64,000 bases of DNA from Paenibacillus sp. UNC451MF (GTDB lineage Bacteria > Bacillota > Bacilli > Paenibacillales > NBRC-103111), in the NCBI RefSeq assembly GCF_000686845.1, contig NZ_JMLS01000021.1, positions 1-64,000 on the forward strand, given 5' to 3'. Shown here piece after piece: positions 17,292-26,228 of this stretch. Position numbers and translations under genes: made by a program. The first letter of the stretch is position 1. Every line of letters begins with the position of its first letter. Below the pieces are notes generated by a model that was not told where the DNA came from, searched no databases, and saw only the letters and a list, made by a program, of their open reading frames with translations.

Positions 17292-18567
17292 CAGGCTGCA
17301 GAGACGGATGGATGGCAAACGTATTCTGCTCACCGGCGGGCGTGCACCGGCAGCATTGGATCTGGCCCGCCAGTTGGCAGCGAACGGTCATCAGATATTC
17401 ATGGCGGAGAGCTGCCCGGAGCATCTGTGTCGGCAATCGAGAGCAATTCAACGCTGTTACTTTGTGCCGGAGCCAGCTCTTAATACGAAAGCCTATGTGG
17501 AGGCTTTAAGACAGATTATTGAGGAAGAGCAGATCGAATGGCTCCTCCCGATGTGTGAAGAGTTATTCTATGTGGCAGGCGGACTGTCCGAGCTGAGTTC
17601 TCATTGCCGTGTCTTTGCGGAACCTCTTGATAGGCTGCGGCGGCTGCACAGTAAATGGGAGTTCAATCAGCGGGTAGAGCAGGTTGGCTTGTCAGTGCCG
17701 AAGACGATGCTGCTCCAGTCACGACAGGATTGCCTCGCATTTATGGAATCGGAGGCAGAGCAAGCGAAGCTGAGGCAGCAGGAGACAGGCAAAACGGATG
17801 CTGCGAAGTGGGTGTTTAAGCCGGTGTTTTCGCGGTTTTCCAGCAAGGTTATTATAGCGGAGGTTACGGCCGATGGATGGCGGTCCCACTCACGAATCAT
17901 CAGTGATTTGCCCGTATCGGACGATGCGCATTGGGTTGTGCAGCAATATATAGATGGTGCCGCTTATTGCAGCTATAGCATCGTCCATCAGGGGACGATT
18001 ACCGCGCATACGGTGTATCCGGTCCGATTTACGGCGGGGCTGGGTGCCTGCGTTAGCTTTGAATCTGTACGGCATCCAGAGATTGACCGCTGGGTCGAGC
18101 GATTCGTGCAAGAGGAAAGCTTCACAGGGCAGATTGCATTCGATTTCATTGAAGCAGGGGACGGAACGGTATACCCGCTGGAATGCAATCCTAGAGCGAC
18201 CAGTGGCATTCATCTGTTCCGAGCGGAGGATCGGCTGGATCAGGCGCTGTTCATGATGGGCATACAGCAGCAATCGGAGCAGGAACGGATCATGCCGCAG
18301 CTTGGCCGGAGAGCCATGATTACCGTGGCTTTGGCTAGCTACGGTTTGGCAACCTTGCTATCAGCGGGCGGCTGGCGCCGGTTTCCCGATTGGATTCGCT
18401 TCTTTATGAGAGGCAGCGATGTCGTGTTCCGGCTTCGCGATCCGCAGCCTTTCTGGCAGCAATTCCGGCTGGTGTACTGGAATTGGCGCAAGGGAATGAA
18501 GCAGCGTATACCGATTATAGAGGCATCTACGCAAGATATTGAATGGAACGGTGGTGAAATGGGGTGA
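17281..18567 (+). CDS. ATP-grasp ligase
   Basis: 428 residues from the TTG at 17281, which follows GGGGGGAT in the end of the previous gene. An ATG at 17308 is an alternative. The N-terminus is a Rossmann-like pre-ATP-grasp domain (GKRILLTGGRAPAALDLARQ), then an ATP-grasp fold with KWVFKPVFSRFSSKVII as the nucleotide-binding lysine strand and LECNPRATSGIH as the metal-binding Glu/Asn motif. ATP-grasp enzymes join a carboxylate, through an acyl phosphate, to an amine, thiol or similar nucleophile. In this cluster it may form an amide from the condensation product. The actual substrates are unknown. Confidence 0.85.
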   Translation: MTTSRLQRRMDGKRILLTGGRAPAALDLARQLAANGHQIFMAESCPEHLCRQSRAIQRCYFVPEPALNTKAYVEALRQIIEEEQIEWLLPMCEELFYVAGGLSELSSHCRVFAEPLDRLRRLHSKWEFNQRVEQVGLSVPKTMLLQSRQDCLAFMESEAEQAKLRQQETGKTDAAKWVFKPVFSRFSSKVIIAEVTADGWRSHSRIISDLPVSDDAHWVVQQYIDGAAYCSYSIVHQGTITAHTVYPVRFTAGLGACVSFESVRHPEIDRWVERFVQEESFTGQIAFDFIEAGDGTVYPLECNPRATSGIHLFRAEDRLDQALFMMGIQQQSEQERIMPQLGRRAMITVALASYGLATLLSAGGWRRFPDWIRFFMRGSDVVFRLRDPQPFWQQFRLVYWNWRKGMKQRIPIIEASTQDIEWNGGEMG

Positions 18568-19556
18568 AAGTATTAGTCACCGGGGGTACAGGATTTCTAG
18601 GCAAGCACTTATCGTTAGCCCTGCATAGGCTCGGTCATGAGGTAACCGCGATGGGGCGTAACGAGCGAATGGGTGCCGAGCTATCCGGGCAGGGCATTAC
18701 CTTTGTCTGCTCCCGCTTGGAGGACACCGTTCAAATGGTCCGAAGTTGCGAGGGACAGGAGATGGTGTTCCACTGTGGAGCGATGTCCTCGCTATGGGGC
18801 AGCTATAACGATTTCTATGAAAGCAATGTGACAGGGACGCGCAATGTGATTAAGGGGTGCGCTGCTAACAGCGTACAGCGGCTTATTCATGTGTCTACAC
18901 CGAGCATTTATTTCGATTACAAGGACCGGCACCGGATCGCCGAATCGGCGCCCTTACCGCGTAAATCGGCTAACTTGTATGCGGAGACGAAACGGCTGGC
19001 TGAGCAGGAGGTCGATCAAGCTTATGAATCGGGACTTCCGGTCGTTACGATTCGCCCCCGCGCTATTTTTGGACCAGGGGATCCCTCCATCATCCCGAGA
19101 CTCATTCAAGCGAATCGCCAAGGGCGGCTTCCGCTGATTCAAGGCGGACAGGCTGTCATTGATCTTACTTACGTCGATAATGTCGTTGAAGCACTGCTGT
19201 TGTGCATGTCCGCACCAACCTCTGCTTTAGGCCAAAAGTTTAACATCACGAACGATGAGCCAGTCCGCTTTATCGATGCGCTGCATTATTTATTCGAGCG
19301 GCTTGAGGAGCCGATACGGGCACGAAGGATTCCTTATCTCACAGCCTACTTGGTGGCGGGATGTATGGAAGGGGTGGCACGATTATCGGGGAGCGGCAAG
19401 GAGCCGCTGCTGACCCGATATACGGTCGGTTTGCTCGGCAAAAGCCAGACGCTCGACATTTCGGCTGCCAAGGAACAGCTGGGGTATCGTCCCCGAGTGA
19501 CGGTCAAAGAAGGGATTGACGCTTATGCCGCTTGGCATAAAGAGCACTATGTTTAA
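18564..19556 (+). CDS. NAD(P)-dependent epimerase/dehydratase-type reductase (extended SDR, OleD/3-beta-HSD-like)
   Basis: 330 residues, GTG start overlapping the previous stop by four bases. The nucleotide-binding motif is MKVLVTGGTGFLGKHL and the active-site pair is YAETK. The long helix-rich C-terminus is typical of extended short-chain dehydrogenases of the 3-beta-hydroxysteroid dehydrogenase/OleD branch. Together with the OleA-like first gene it could reduce a beta-keto intermediate. No signal peptide is present. Confidence 0.87.
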   Translation: MKVLVTGGTGFLGKHLSLALHRLGHEVTAMGRNERMGAELSGQGITFVCSRLEDTVQMVRSCEGQEMVFHCGAMSSLWGSYNDFYESNVTGTRNVIKGCAANSVQRLIHVSTPSIYFDYKDRHRIAESAPLPRKSANLYAETKRLAEQEVDQAYESGLPVVTIRPRAIFGPGDPSIIPRLIQANRQGRLPLIQGGQAVIDLTYVDNVVEALLLCMSAPTSALGQKFNITNDEPVRFIDALHYLFERLEEPIRARRIPYLTAYLVAGCMEGVARLSGSGKEPLLTRYTVGLLGKSQTLDISAAKEQLGYRPRVTVKEGIDAYAAWHKEHYV

Positions 19557-20400
19557 AGTACATACGGAGGTCACCCTCATGGCGGCAGGGTATTGTACTC
19601 ATAAAGAGAGGGTAACCATTCGCGGGGGAAGCAGCCGAACCGTTCGCTTTCCGGCTTTGTTTGCGCTGATTGAGCATCCTGAGCGCGGACCTATTCTATT
19701 CGATACGGGCTATACGGAACGTTTTTTTGAAGAAACGATCCGTTGGCCCTATTCGTTGTACGGTCGAATGACGCCGGTTTATTACACACCGCAGGATAGC
19801 GCTGTGCACCAGCTGAGGCAGCGCGGAATCGAGCCAGCCGATATTCGGTACATCATTTTGTCTCATTTTCATGCAGACCACATCGCCGGGTTGCGGGATT
19901 TTCCAAATGCGGAGTTCATTTATCTTCAAGAGGCATATGAGGCTGTTCGCTATCGCCAGGGATGGAGCGCAGTGATGGCGGGGTATTTGCCAGGACTGCT
20001 GCCTGACGATTTTGAGGCTCGTTCGCTGCCTATTGATGAGAGCTGTTTAATAGAACTGCCGCAGGAGCTTCCATTCAAGCGAGGGATGGATATTTTCCGG
20101 GACGGCAGCGTCATTGCCGTCTATGTTCCTGGTCATGCCGCAGGCCAGATTGGGATTATGGTATCCACGAAGAGCCAAGCTTATTTCTTATGTGCTGATG
20201 CGGTATGGAGCAGCCGTGCTTACCGCGAGCTGCTTGCTCCTCATTGGATGGCGGGATTCATTATGGCGAATCGAGTTCAATATATGGATAGCTTTTGCAA
20301 GGTCCATCAGGTATACAAGCAGTGTCCCGAGCTTCGGATTATCCCATCGCATTGCAGTGAAGTATGGGAATCGCTTGGGCAAGGCGGTGTAATGGGATGA
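19549..20400 (+). CDS. MBL-fold metallo-hydrolase
   Basis: 283 residues from ATG 19549, overlapping the end of the previous gene by eight bases. Upstream in-frame ATG 19525 and TTG 19516 are less likely. The dinuclear metal signature is HFHADH (in ILSHFHADHIAG), with a further His in YVPGHAAGQIG, Asp in LCADAVW and His in IIPSHCSEV, as in lactonase/glyoxalase-II-like members. In context it probably hydrolyses a thioester, lactone or ester intermediate of the pathway. Confidence 0.86.
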   Translation: MFKVHTEVTLMAAGYCTHKERVTIRGGSSRTVRFPALFALIEHPERGPILFDTGYTERFFEETIRWPYSLYGRMTPVYYTPQDSAVHQLRQRGIEPADIRYIILSHFHADHIAGLRDFPNAEFIYLQEAYEAVRYRQGWSAVMAGYLPGLLPDDFEARSLPIDESCLIELPQELPFKRGMDIFRDGSVIAVYVPGHAAGQIGIMVSTKSQAYFLCADAVWSSRAYRELLAPHWMAGFIMANRVQYMDSFCKVHQVYKQCPELRIIPSHCSEVWESLGQGGVMG

Positions 20401-21788
20401 TCGGGAAGCTTGTTATTATATGGTATTACTTGTTAACCAAATACCGAATGAGGCGAACCTCGCGCGACCGACTCAAGCAGTGGCAGGAGAGACGCATCCA
20501 GCGGCATATTCAGTTCGTAAGAAGCCGATCTGCTTTCTATAAGGAGCTATGGGGAGAACTCCCCGATAGCGATTGGAGGCAATTTCCGATCATCGAGAAA
20601 TCGGATATGATGGAGCATTTCAACCGGTTGAACACGGTTGGAGTAGACAAGGACGAGGCCTTCGCTCTGGCTCTGCAGGCCGAGGAGAGTCGGGACTTCA
20701 CCCCTATGATCGGCTCGGTTACGATCGGCATGTCCTCAGGCACCTCCGGCAGCAGGGGACTATTCCTGGTTAGCACCAAGGAACGTATGGCATGGGCCGG
20801 TACGGTCCTCGCCAAAGTGCTGCCCCGCTCACTGTTTCACCGTGAGCGGATCGCGTTCTTTCTGCGCGCCGACAGTAATCTGTACGGCAGCGTCGGCAGC
20901 CGAAGGCTGCAGTTCCGCTTCTACGACTTGCTCGATCCATTGGTCGAGCAGGTGGACCGCCTGAACCGGCAGCAGCCTACTATAATTGCAGCGCCGCCAT
21001 CGCTCTTGCGCGCTCTGGCCGAGGCGGTGGAGAGCGGCAGGCTGGAGATTCGGCCGCACAAGGTCCTATCGGTGGCCGAGGTGCTGGACCCGTTAGACTG
21101 CGAGCGAATCGAGGCGGCATTCGGACAGAAGGTACACCAAATTTATCAGTGTACAGAGGGGTTCCTTGCCGTTACGTGCGCGCACGGAACGCTGCATATC
21201 AACGAAGATATCGTTGCGGTGGAGAAGCAATATTTGGACGAGAGCCTGAGCAAGTTCGTCCCGATTATCACAGATTTTTCGCGGACGACACAGCCGATTA
21301 TCCGTTATCGGCTGAACGATATATTAACGGAGCGGACGGCCCCTTGCCCGTGCGGGTCACCTCATATGGCTTTGGAGCGGATAGAGGGACGCTGTGATGA
21401 TCTGTTTTATTTGGAAGGCTTATCGGCTGCGGAGTTTATTCCGGTATTTCCCGATTTTATAAGCCGTGCTATTATTTCAGCATCCGCAGAGGTCGAAGAA
21501 TATAGGGTCGTACAGCATGCCCCGGATGTGATGGAAATCTTTATAAGGCTAAAGCAGGAGAGGCATAGCAGTACTGACCAAATCCAACTCAGCATCTTGG
21601 AATCACTGAATCGGTTATGGGCTAATGTGAACTGCACCGCTCCGTCTGTACAATTCACCGAGCTGAATCAGACACTGGGCATGGGCATTCAGAAGCTTAG
21701 GCGGGTCGAGAGAAGATTCAGTCCACATGGCAGAAAGGAGGAGATGCTGGTTGGAGCGGCGTCAACATTTACCGGCACAGGGAAGTAA
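20397..21788 (+). CDS. F390-synthetase-related adenylate-forming enzyme
   Basis: 463 residues from ATG 20397, which overlaps the previous stop (ATGA) after AAGGCGGTGT. The protein belongs to the AMP-forming acyl ligases of the phenylacetate-CoA ligase / coenzyme F390 synthetase group. The P-loop is GMSSGTSGSRG and the later ATP site includes QIYQCTEGF. IIRYRLNDI matches the YRxxD core. Two cysteines in PCPCGSPH give the short C-x-C cluster common in this branch. It should activate a carboxylic acid as acyl-adenylate. No carrier protein is encoded nearby, so the acceptor may be CoA or an amine. Confidence 0.87.
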   Translation: MIGKLVIIWYYLLTKYRMRRTSRDRLKQWQERRIQRHIQFVRSRSAFYKELWGELPDSDWRQFPIIEKSDMMEHFNRLNTVGVDKDEAFALALQAEESRDFTPMIGSVTIGMSSGTSGSRGLFLVSTKERMAWAGTVLAKVLPRSLFHRERIAFFLRADSNLYGSVGSRRLQFRFYDLLDPLVEQVDRLNRQQPTIIAAPPSLLRALAEAVESGRLEIRPHKVLSVAEVLDPLDCERIEAAFGQKVHQIYQCTEGFLAVTCAHGTLHINEDIVAVEKQYLDESLSKFVPIITDFSRTTQPIIRYRLNDILTERTAPCPCGSPHMALERIEGRCDDLFYLEGLSAAEFIPVFPDFISRAIISASAEVEEYRVVQHAPDVMEIFIRLKQERHSSTDQIQLSILESLNRLWANVNCTAPSVQFTELNQTLGMGIQKLRRVERRFSPHGRKEEMLVGAASTFTGTGK

Positions 21789-22635
21789 CGGGGAGAGGCC
21801 GTTAGCGGTCGTTACAGGGGCATCCAGCGGCTTTGGAATGCTAACCACGCTGGAGCTCGCCAGACAGGGCTATCTAGTCGTTGCCACTATGCGCGATACG
21901 GCCAACAATCGCATGCTGATGCAGCAGGCGGGGGATGCCGAGCTGACCGGATTCATTGAGTGCATGCCGCTGGATGTAACGGATCACGGCGCAATAGCAG
22001 ATACTGTCAACCGAATCATCGACATGTACGGCCAAATTGATATCCTCGTCAATAATGCCGGAATGGCCATTGGAGGCTGCATTGAGGAGATTGCGATGGA
22101 GGATTGGGAGAAGCAGATGGACGTGAATTTCTTCGGTATGGTCGCAATGACGCAAGCGGTGCTGCCATTCATGCGCGAGCGGAGGCAGGGCAAGGTGATC
22201 CAGATTAGCAGCATTAGCGGCAGGCTGGGGCTTCCCGGCTATGGGCCTTATGCGGCTTCGAAGTTTGCAGTAGAAGGCTTCAGCGAAGCGCTTCGGCTCG
22301 AAATGCTTCCCTATGGCATTCATGTTGTTCTGGTGGAGCCGGGCGCGTACAAGACGAGCATATGGAATAAAGGATTCGAGTATATGGAGGCAAGGGTTCC
22401 CGCTGAATCTCCCTATAGCGGGTTCTTTAATGCCATTTTAAGATATTCGAAGAATACGGCAGAACATGCGGATAACCCTCAAGAGGTTGCCCGTGCCGTT
22501 GCCAGGATTGCACTTTCCCGGTATCCTCGTCTGCGTTATACACTGGGAAAAGGTGCGCGAGCTGCCATTATAGGCAAATCGCTGCTGCCCTGGAAGTGGT
22601 TCGAGCGGATACTGCTCAGGGAGCTGGAGAAGTGA
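21751..22635 (+). CDS. short-chain dehydrogenase/reductase (classical SDR)
   Basis: 294 residues from the TTG at 21751, chosen because AAGGAGGAG stands nine bases upstream. The ATG at 21727 has no such site. It overlaps the end of the previous gene by 38 bases. The cofactor motif is TGASSGFG, the structural motif NNAG, and the catalytic residues are in QISSISG and YAASK. It is an NAD(P)H-dependent reductase or dehydrogenase and the last gene in the overlapping operon that starts at 16299. Confidence 0.9.
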   Translation: MERRQHLPAQGSNGERPLAVVTGASSGFGMLTTLELARQGYLVVATMRDTANNRMLMQQAGDAELTGFIECMPLDVTDHGAIADTVNRIIDMYGQIDILVNNAGMAIGGCIEEIAMEDWEKQMDVNFFGMVAMTQAVLPFMRERRQGKVIQISSISGRLGLPGYGPYAASKFAVEGFSEALRLEMLPYGIHVVLVEPGAYKTSIWNKGFEYMEARVPAESPYSGFFNAILRYSKNTAEHADNPQEVARAVARIALSRYPRLRYTLGKGARAAIIGKSLLPWKWFERILLRELEK

Positions 22636-22700
22636 AGTGGGGGCAGTATGAATCCGATTTTTGATCATGAATCGAATACATTAATGATGGAGGTTCTCTT

Positions 22701-23567
22701 TTGATAGACAAGAACAGAAGACTTCGTGATTTAAGCTTCGGCACGATGAGTGTAGCTGATAAGTCGCTCCTTCTCGGCGCAGGAGTGACACCTCTGGGAG
22801 ATCCCTTATCGAGCTTTTTGGCAAACGAATTCAATCATAACTTCGATGCTTATGATAAGGCTATTGATTCAGTATATAACCAGACCCATATAGGTGGCTC
22901 AGGCTTGCATCATTTGCTGGACGGCCAGCACACGATCTGGGGTGCATTCGAAGCGGTGAGAGACGTTAAGACGGACGATTCCTTCGTCACCGAACTTCTT
23001 CAGGCGTGCGAGCATCTATTAAGGGATATTGCATCCAAATCGGGGATTAACCCGTTATTTTCCCTTACGCAGGAGCAGTTCAACCAATTGAGTCATATGG
23101 TGGCTGAGCTGGGCATATCCAAAACCTTTTTGGCGGATGCTCTCACCTTTAACGGTTCGGAGCTGCTTGGGGGACTTGCAGGACTTGCGGCGTCACTGCT
23201 GCTTGGAAATAAACCTGATCCCTCCCGCTTATCAAGGCTTTCTGGGGGGCTCCTTATTTCATCCCTGCTAACGGCGAATCCCGTTTTGTTCCCGATTGCG
23301 GCAGGGGGGATGGTATACAGTGCTATCAAAAGCGGGAATCCGGTTGAAGCAATGAAGCAATGTGGCAAAGGAGCCTTAGTTTCGGGGAGCGCCCTGTTAG
23401 TCTCTTCGTTGGTAGGAGGCCCTGTGTGGATCGGCTGTCTCCTCGGTTTGGCGACAGCGCTGCTGGTTTCCTATATGGTAACCAATCCGGAGGATGCATT
23501 CCGAAGATTAAAGGCTCTCATGCGACCGGCAGCCCTGCTGTATCGTAAAATCTCACTTCAACTATAG
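22701..23567 (+). CDS. unrecognised membrane protein
   Basis: 288 residues, TTG start after GGAGGTTCTCT. I do not recognise the family. Residues 1-150 are soluble and mainly helical. Residues 155-265 contain three or four hydrophobic, glycine-rich segments (LLGGLAGLAASLLLG, LISSLLTANPVLFPIAAGG, LVSSLVGGPVWIGCLLGL), followed by a basic tail. It therefore looks membrane-anchored by the C-terminus. It is followed by another unknown membrane protein 26 bases later, so the two probably form one unit. They end convergently with the ankyrin/radical-SAM operon and could belong to the RNA-repair island, though nothing in the sequence proves it. Confidence 0.8.
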   Translation: MIDKNRRLRDLSFGTMSVADKSLLLGAGVTPLGDPLSSFLANEFNHNFDAYDKAIDSVYNQTHIGGSGLHHLLDGQHTIWGAFEAVRDVKTDDSFVTELLQACEHLLRDIASKSGINPLFSLTQEQFNQLSHMVAELGISKTFLADALTFNGSELLGGLAGLAASLLLGNKPDPSRLSRLSGGLLISSLLTANPVLFPIAAGGMVYSAIKSGNPVEAMKQCGKGALVSGSALLVSSLVGGPVWIGCLLGLATALLVSYMVTNPEDAFRRLKALMRPAALLYRKISLQL

Positions 23568-23592
23568 TTAAAGACTGGATGGGGAAAAAAGG

Positions 23593-24768
23593 ATGAATCA
23601 TGAATGGCTGGAAAGGATAATGAAGCTGGAAGCATTTTGTAAAGTACATAAGGATATGCATGCAATAAATGCAGAATCGGCGGATCATATCATCGATACT
23701 TTTAAAAAAGCTCTTGCACCGACGAGAGATGCTCTAGCGAAAGCAAAGAACAATGATCAATTACGCATTGCTCTCATTCGAGAGCAGATCATCGTTCAGG
23801 CACAAGCGAGCCAATACTTGAGCATCACGGACGAATTTACTGAGCGTCACAAAAATTTGTGGAAATTTAATTCCCAGGCACCCGAATTATTTTTCCAGAC
23901 CGCTTATGATCAGCTTGCCGTATATTTTCAGCAGAAAAAAACGGTCATGCACCTCAAATTGGAGGAGGACAGCTCCTGGTACAGTGGAATTAAGGACTCA
24001 GCCAAGAAGATGGGGACTTTAGTCAATTTTGCAGTCAAGGGAGCGAATCAATTATCTGAAAAACTCGGTGGTCAAAAGCTGACCGACAATGAAAAGGTGA
24101 TCGACGACAAATCGATTGTGGAAACGCTGATGGAGCAGCAATTGAACCCCAAGCAGGTATCCAATGATATAGGGCGTATTCTCGATCGCTGCAACAAGGT
24201 CTATGCAGAAGCATGGAAGAAGGAAATTACTGCTCAGCAGCCCGATTTGCAGCGGATTATTCCGCATATGCTCGTCCATAAAGCAAGGGAAAACGTTGAT
24301 TTACAGTTTCAGGTAGGAGCGACGGAGCAAATTTTTCTCGTCTCCATCGGTACCACTGTAGCGAGCGTTCTTGCTTTAGCAGCAGGATGGCACACGCTAA
24401 CATGGGCGATTTTGAACGTCTTTCCTCCGATGGCATTGTTTGTCGCCGCTTTAACGGTTGTAACGGGATTTTTGACCCAAGAGAGTGCACTGAAGCAGAG
24501 AAAGAAGCAGATCGATGATTCTGTCAATCAATACTATCACTATTTCCTGACGTATCTGGACGTCGTTAAGCTAAAGGAACTCGGGAATAGGTCACTGAGG
24601 CAGCACATCGTAAACGCGGGGGAAACCATCATCCATAAGACAATCGAGCAATGGGAAACTGCCCTGCTAGGCGGTTTGACGATCAATCACTACAGGCAGC
24701 TGAATGCTGCCTTCTCAAGGCACATCCTGTACCTGCAGGAGGTGATTGAAGAGCTGGAGCAGCCTTGA
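23593..24768 (+). CDS. unrecognised helical protein with a central membrane hairpin
   Basis: 391 residues, ATG start. Residues 1-235 are charged and almost wholly helical, with several coiled-coil-like stretches. Residues 245-295 form two adjacent hydrophobic helices (TVASVLALAAGWHTLTWAIL, PPMALFVAALTVVTGFL), and residues 296-391 are helical again. The layout, long helices either side of a membrane paddle, recalls dynamin-like or LeoA-type membrane-remodelling proteins but without any GTPase motif. That comparison is only structural. It is coupled to the preceding unknown gene. Confidence 0.8.
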   Translation: MNHEWLERIMKLEAFCKVHKDMHAINAESADHIIDTFKKALAPTRDALAKAKNNDQLRIALIREQIIVQAQASQYLSITDEFTERHKNLWKFNSQAPELFFQTAYDQLAVYFQQKKTVMHLKLEEDSSWYSGIKDSAKKMGTLVNFAVKGANQLSEKLGGQKLTDNEKVIDDKSIVETLMEQQLNPKQVSNDIGRILDRCNKVYAEAWKKEITAQQPDLQRIIPHMLVHKARENVDLQFQVGATEQIFLVSIGTTVASVLALAAGWHTLTWAILNVFPPMALFVAALTVVTGFLTQESALKQRKKQIDDSVNQYYHYFLTYLDVVKLKELGNRSLRQHIVNAGETIIHKTIEQWETALLGGLTINHYRQLNAAFSRHILYLQEVIEELEQP

Positions 24769-24896
24769 GCTGCTGATGAAGCGGGCTTTGCTGAGCAGAT
24801 TCCTCAGCCTGTTACCAGGAAAAAATAATTGAATATGTTCCTAATAACAAAGGCTGAAGAGCGCACTCATCAGAAGCTGATGTCTACATTATTATG

Positions 24897-26228
24897 CTAA
24901 TCTTGACCATCTAAATTAAGCTTCAGCTTTCTTCTACCTGTGAAATCAGGAGGAAGGCCGGAGGAGTCCTGTTGAGGAACAGTGGATTGCGATGAGCGTT
25001 GTCCGACTGCTCCCAACAGTACATTAGCAACTTCCTCATATCCTTTTTCATGGGCATAGTCTAATGGGGTCTTTCCGAGAAGATCAACAACCTGAGCGTT
25101 GGAGCCTTTTCTTAATAAAAATGAAGTCAGCGATAGATGGTTCATCCCAACGGCATAATGAAGGGCCGTCCGGCCAACGACATCGGGCTCGTTAATATCA
25201 ATGCCTTGCTCGGTCAAATAATGAATGATGGCGATTTGTTGATCATCGATATCGGTTTCCAGGCTTTCATCGTCGTACTCAAAAACATCATATCCAGAGC
25301 TATAGACGGTTGCAATGATCAAATTACGTTCGTTTTTGGCTTTGCAGCGCAGATCTGCACCTTGCTGAACAAGCTTTTTCACGAGTGCCAGATCCTTGCC
25401 ATACTTGGAGCAGGCCTCGACCAGGCTTTGACTCAAGCCTGAGCGGTCCAACAATTGGTTTTTAAGCATATACTCGACAAACTTGGTATTGTTGCCTTTT
25501 AAGAGGAAATCGATAAGGGCTTGCCTTAAGACTGCGCCCTTTGCTTGCAATCCATCGACGTAAGAGCGGTCAGCCAGATTGAGTACGCAAGAGGACATAC
25601 CCAATTCCAATGTGTTGGTGTACAAAGTTTTGTGCATCAACGTTTCAAAAATGTTCGACTTATTTTCTCCGATGACCTCTCCCAGCAAGGTGAAGTTGTC
25701 ATTATTGACGGCGTTCACGTCAGCACCACGGGCAATAAGATATTCTACAATATCCCACCAATGATGTTTGGCCGCGAGAAGTAGAGGAGTGAAACCTCCG
25801 CGGTACTTGTGATCGATTTTGGCCCCCGAAACCATATGCGTCATGACCGTTTGAAGATCTCCCTTAACAATAGCTTCGTGCAGCGCCTTATAGGAATCTT
25901 TATTAATCGTAATTTTTTCTATAGGTGCTTCTTGTTCGGGAGCTATTTGTGCTGGCTGTTCCGGTCTCTGTGTGTTTGTCTCAGCTGCAGTTAGCTCTGG
26001 CAGATCCACCTTGATATTCAAGTAATGGAATACCGTGCGGACCAGTACCTCTACGCGCTCCTTGGATATATTGTGGGCAGAGGAAAATCCTTGAAGGATT
26101 TGATTGTAATTGTTCTGGTTCAGGGTAGCGCCCTGCAGTCGGAATAAGGTCTGAAACAAGCCACTTGTTTGATACAGGCTATTCAAATCATGGGTCATGG
26201 CTTGCTGTAACTCAACAAAATTGTTCAT
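24897..26228 (-). CDS. ankyrin-repeat protein, last gene of the AAA/DUF1257 operon
   Basis: 443 residues, ATG overlapping the stop of the radical SAM gene. Residues 1-75 form a helical N-terminal domain. A Pro/Glu-rich linker covers about 76-105. Ankyrin repeats begin near residue 115 (KGDLQTVMTHMVSGAKIDHK, GGFTPLLLAAKHHWWDIVEY, RGADVNAVNNDNFTLLGEV) and continue to about 410 (GRTALHYAVGMNHLSLTSFL, GKTPLDYAHEKGYEEVANVL). Such repeats bind protein partners. There are no membrane segments. The gene is translationally coupled to the radical SAM gene, so its partner is likely one of the operon's products. Confidence 0.9.
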   Translation of the reverse strand: MNNFVELQQAMTHDLNSLYQTSGLFQTLFRLQGATLNQNNYNQILQGFSSAHNISKERVEVLVRTVFHYLNIKVDLPELTAAETNTQRPEQPAQIAPEQEAPIEKITINKDSYKALHEAIVKGDLQTVMTHMVSGAKIDHKYRGGFTPLLLAAKHHWWDIVEYLIARGADVNAVNNDNFTLLGEVIGENKSNIFETLMHKTLYTNTLELGMSSCVLNLADRSYVDGLQAKGAVLRQALIDFLLKGNNTKFVEYMLKNQLLDRSGLSQSLVEACSKYGKDLALVKKLVQQGADLRCKAKNERNLIIATVYSSGYDVFEYDDESLETDIDDQQIAIIHYLTEQGIDINEPDVVGRTALHYAVGMNHLSLTSFLLRKGSNAQVVDLLGKTPLDYAHEKGYEEVANVLLGAVGQRSSQSTVPQQDSSGLPPDFTGRRKLKLNLDGQD

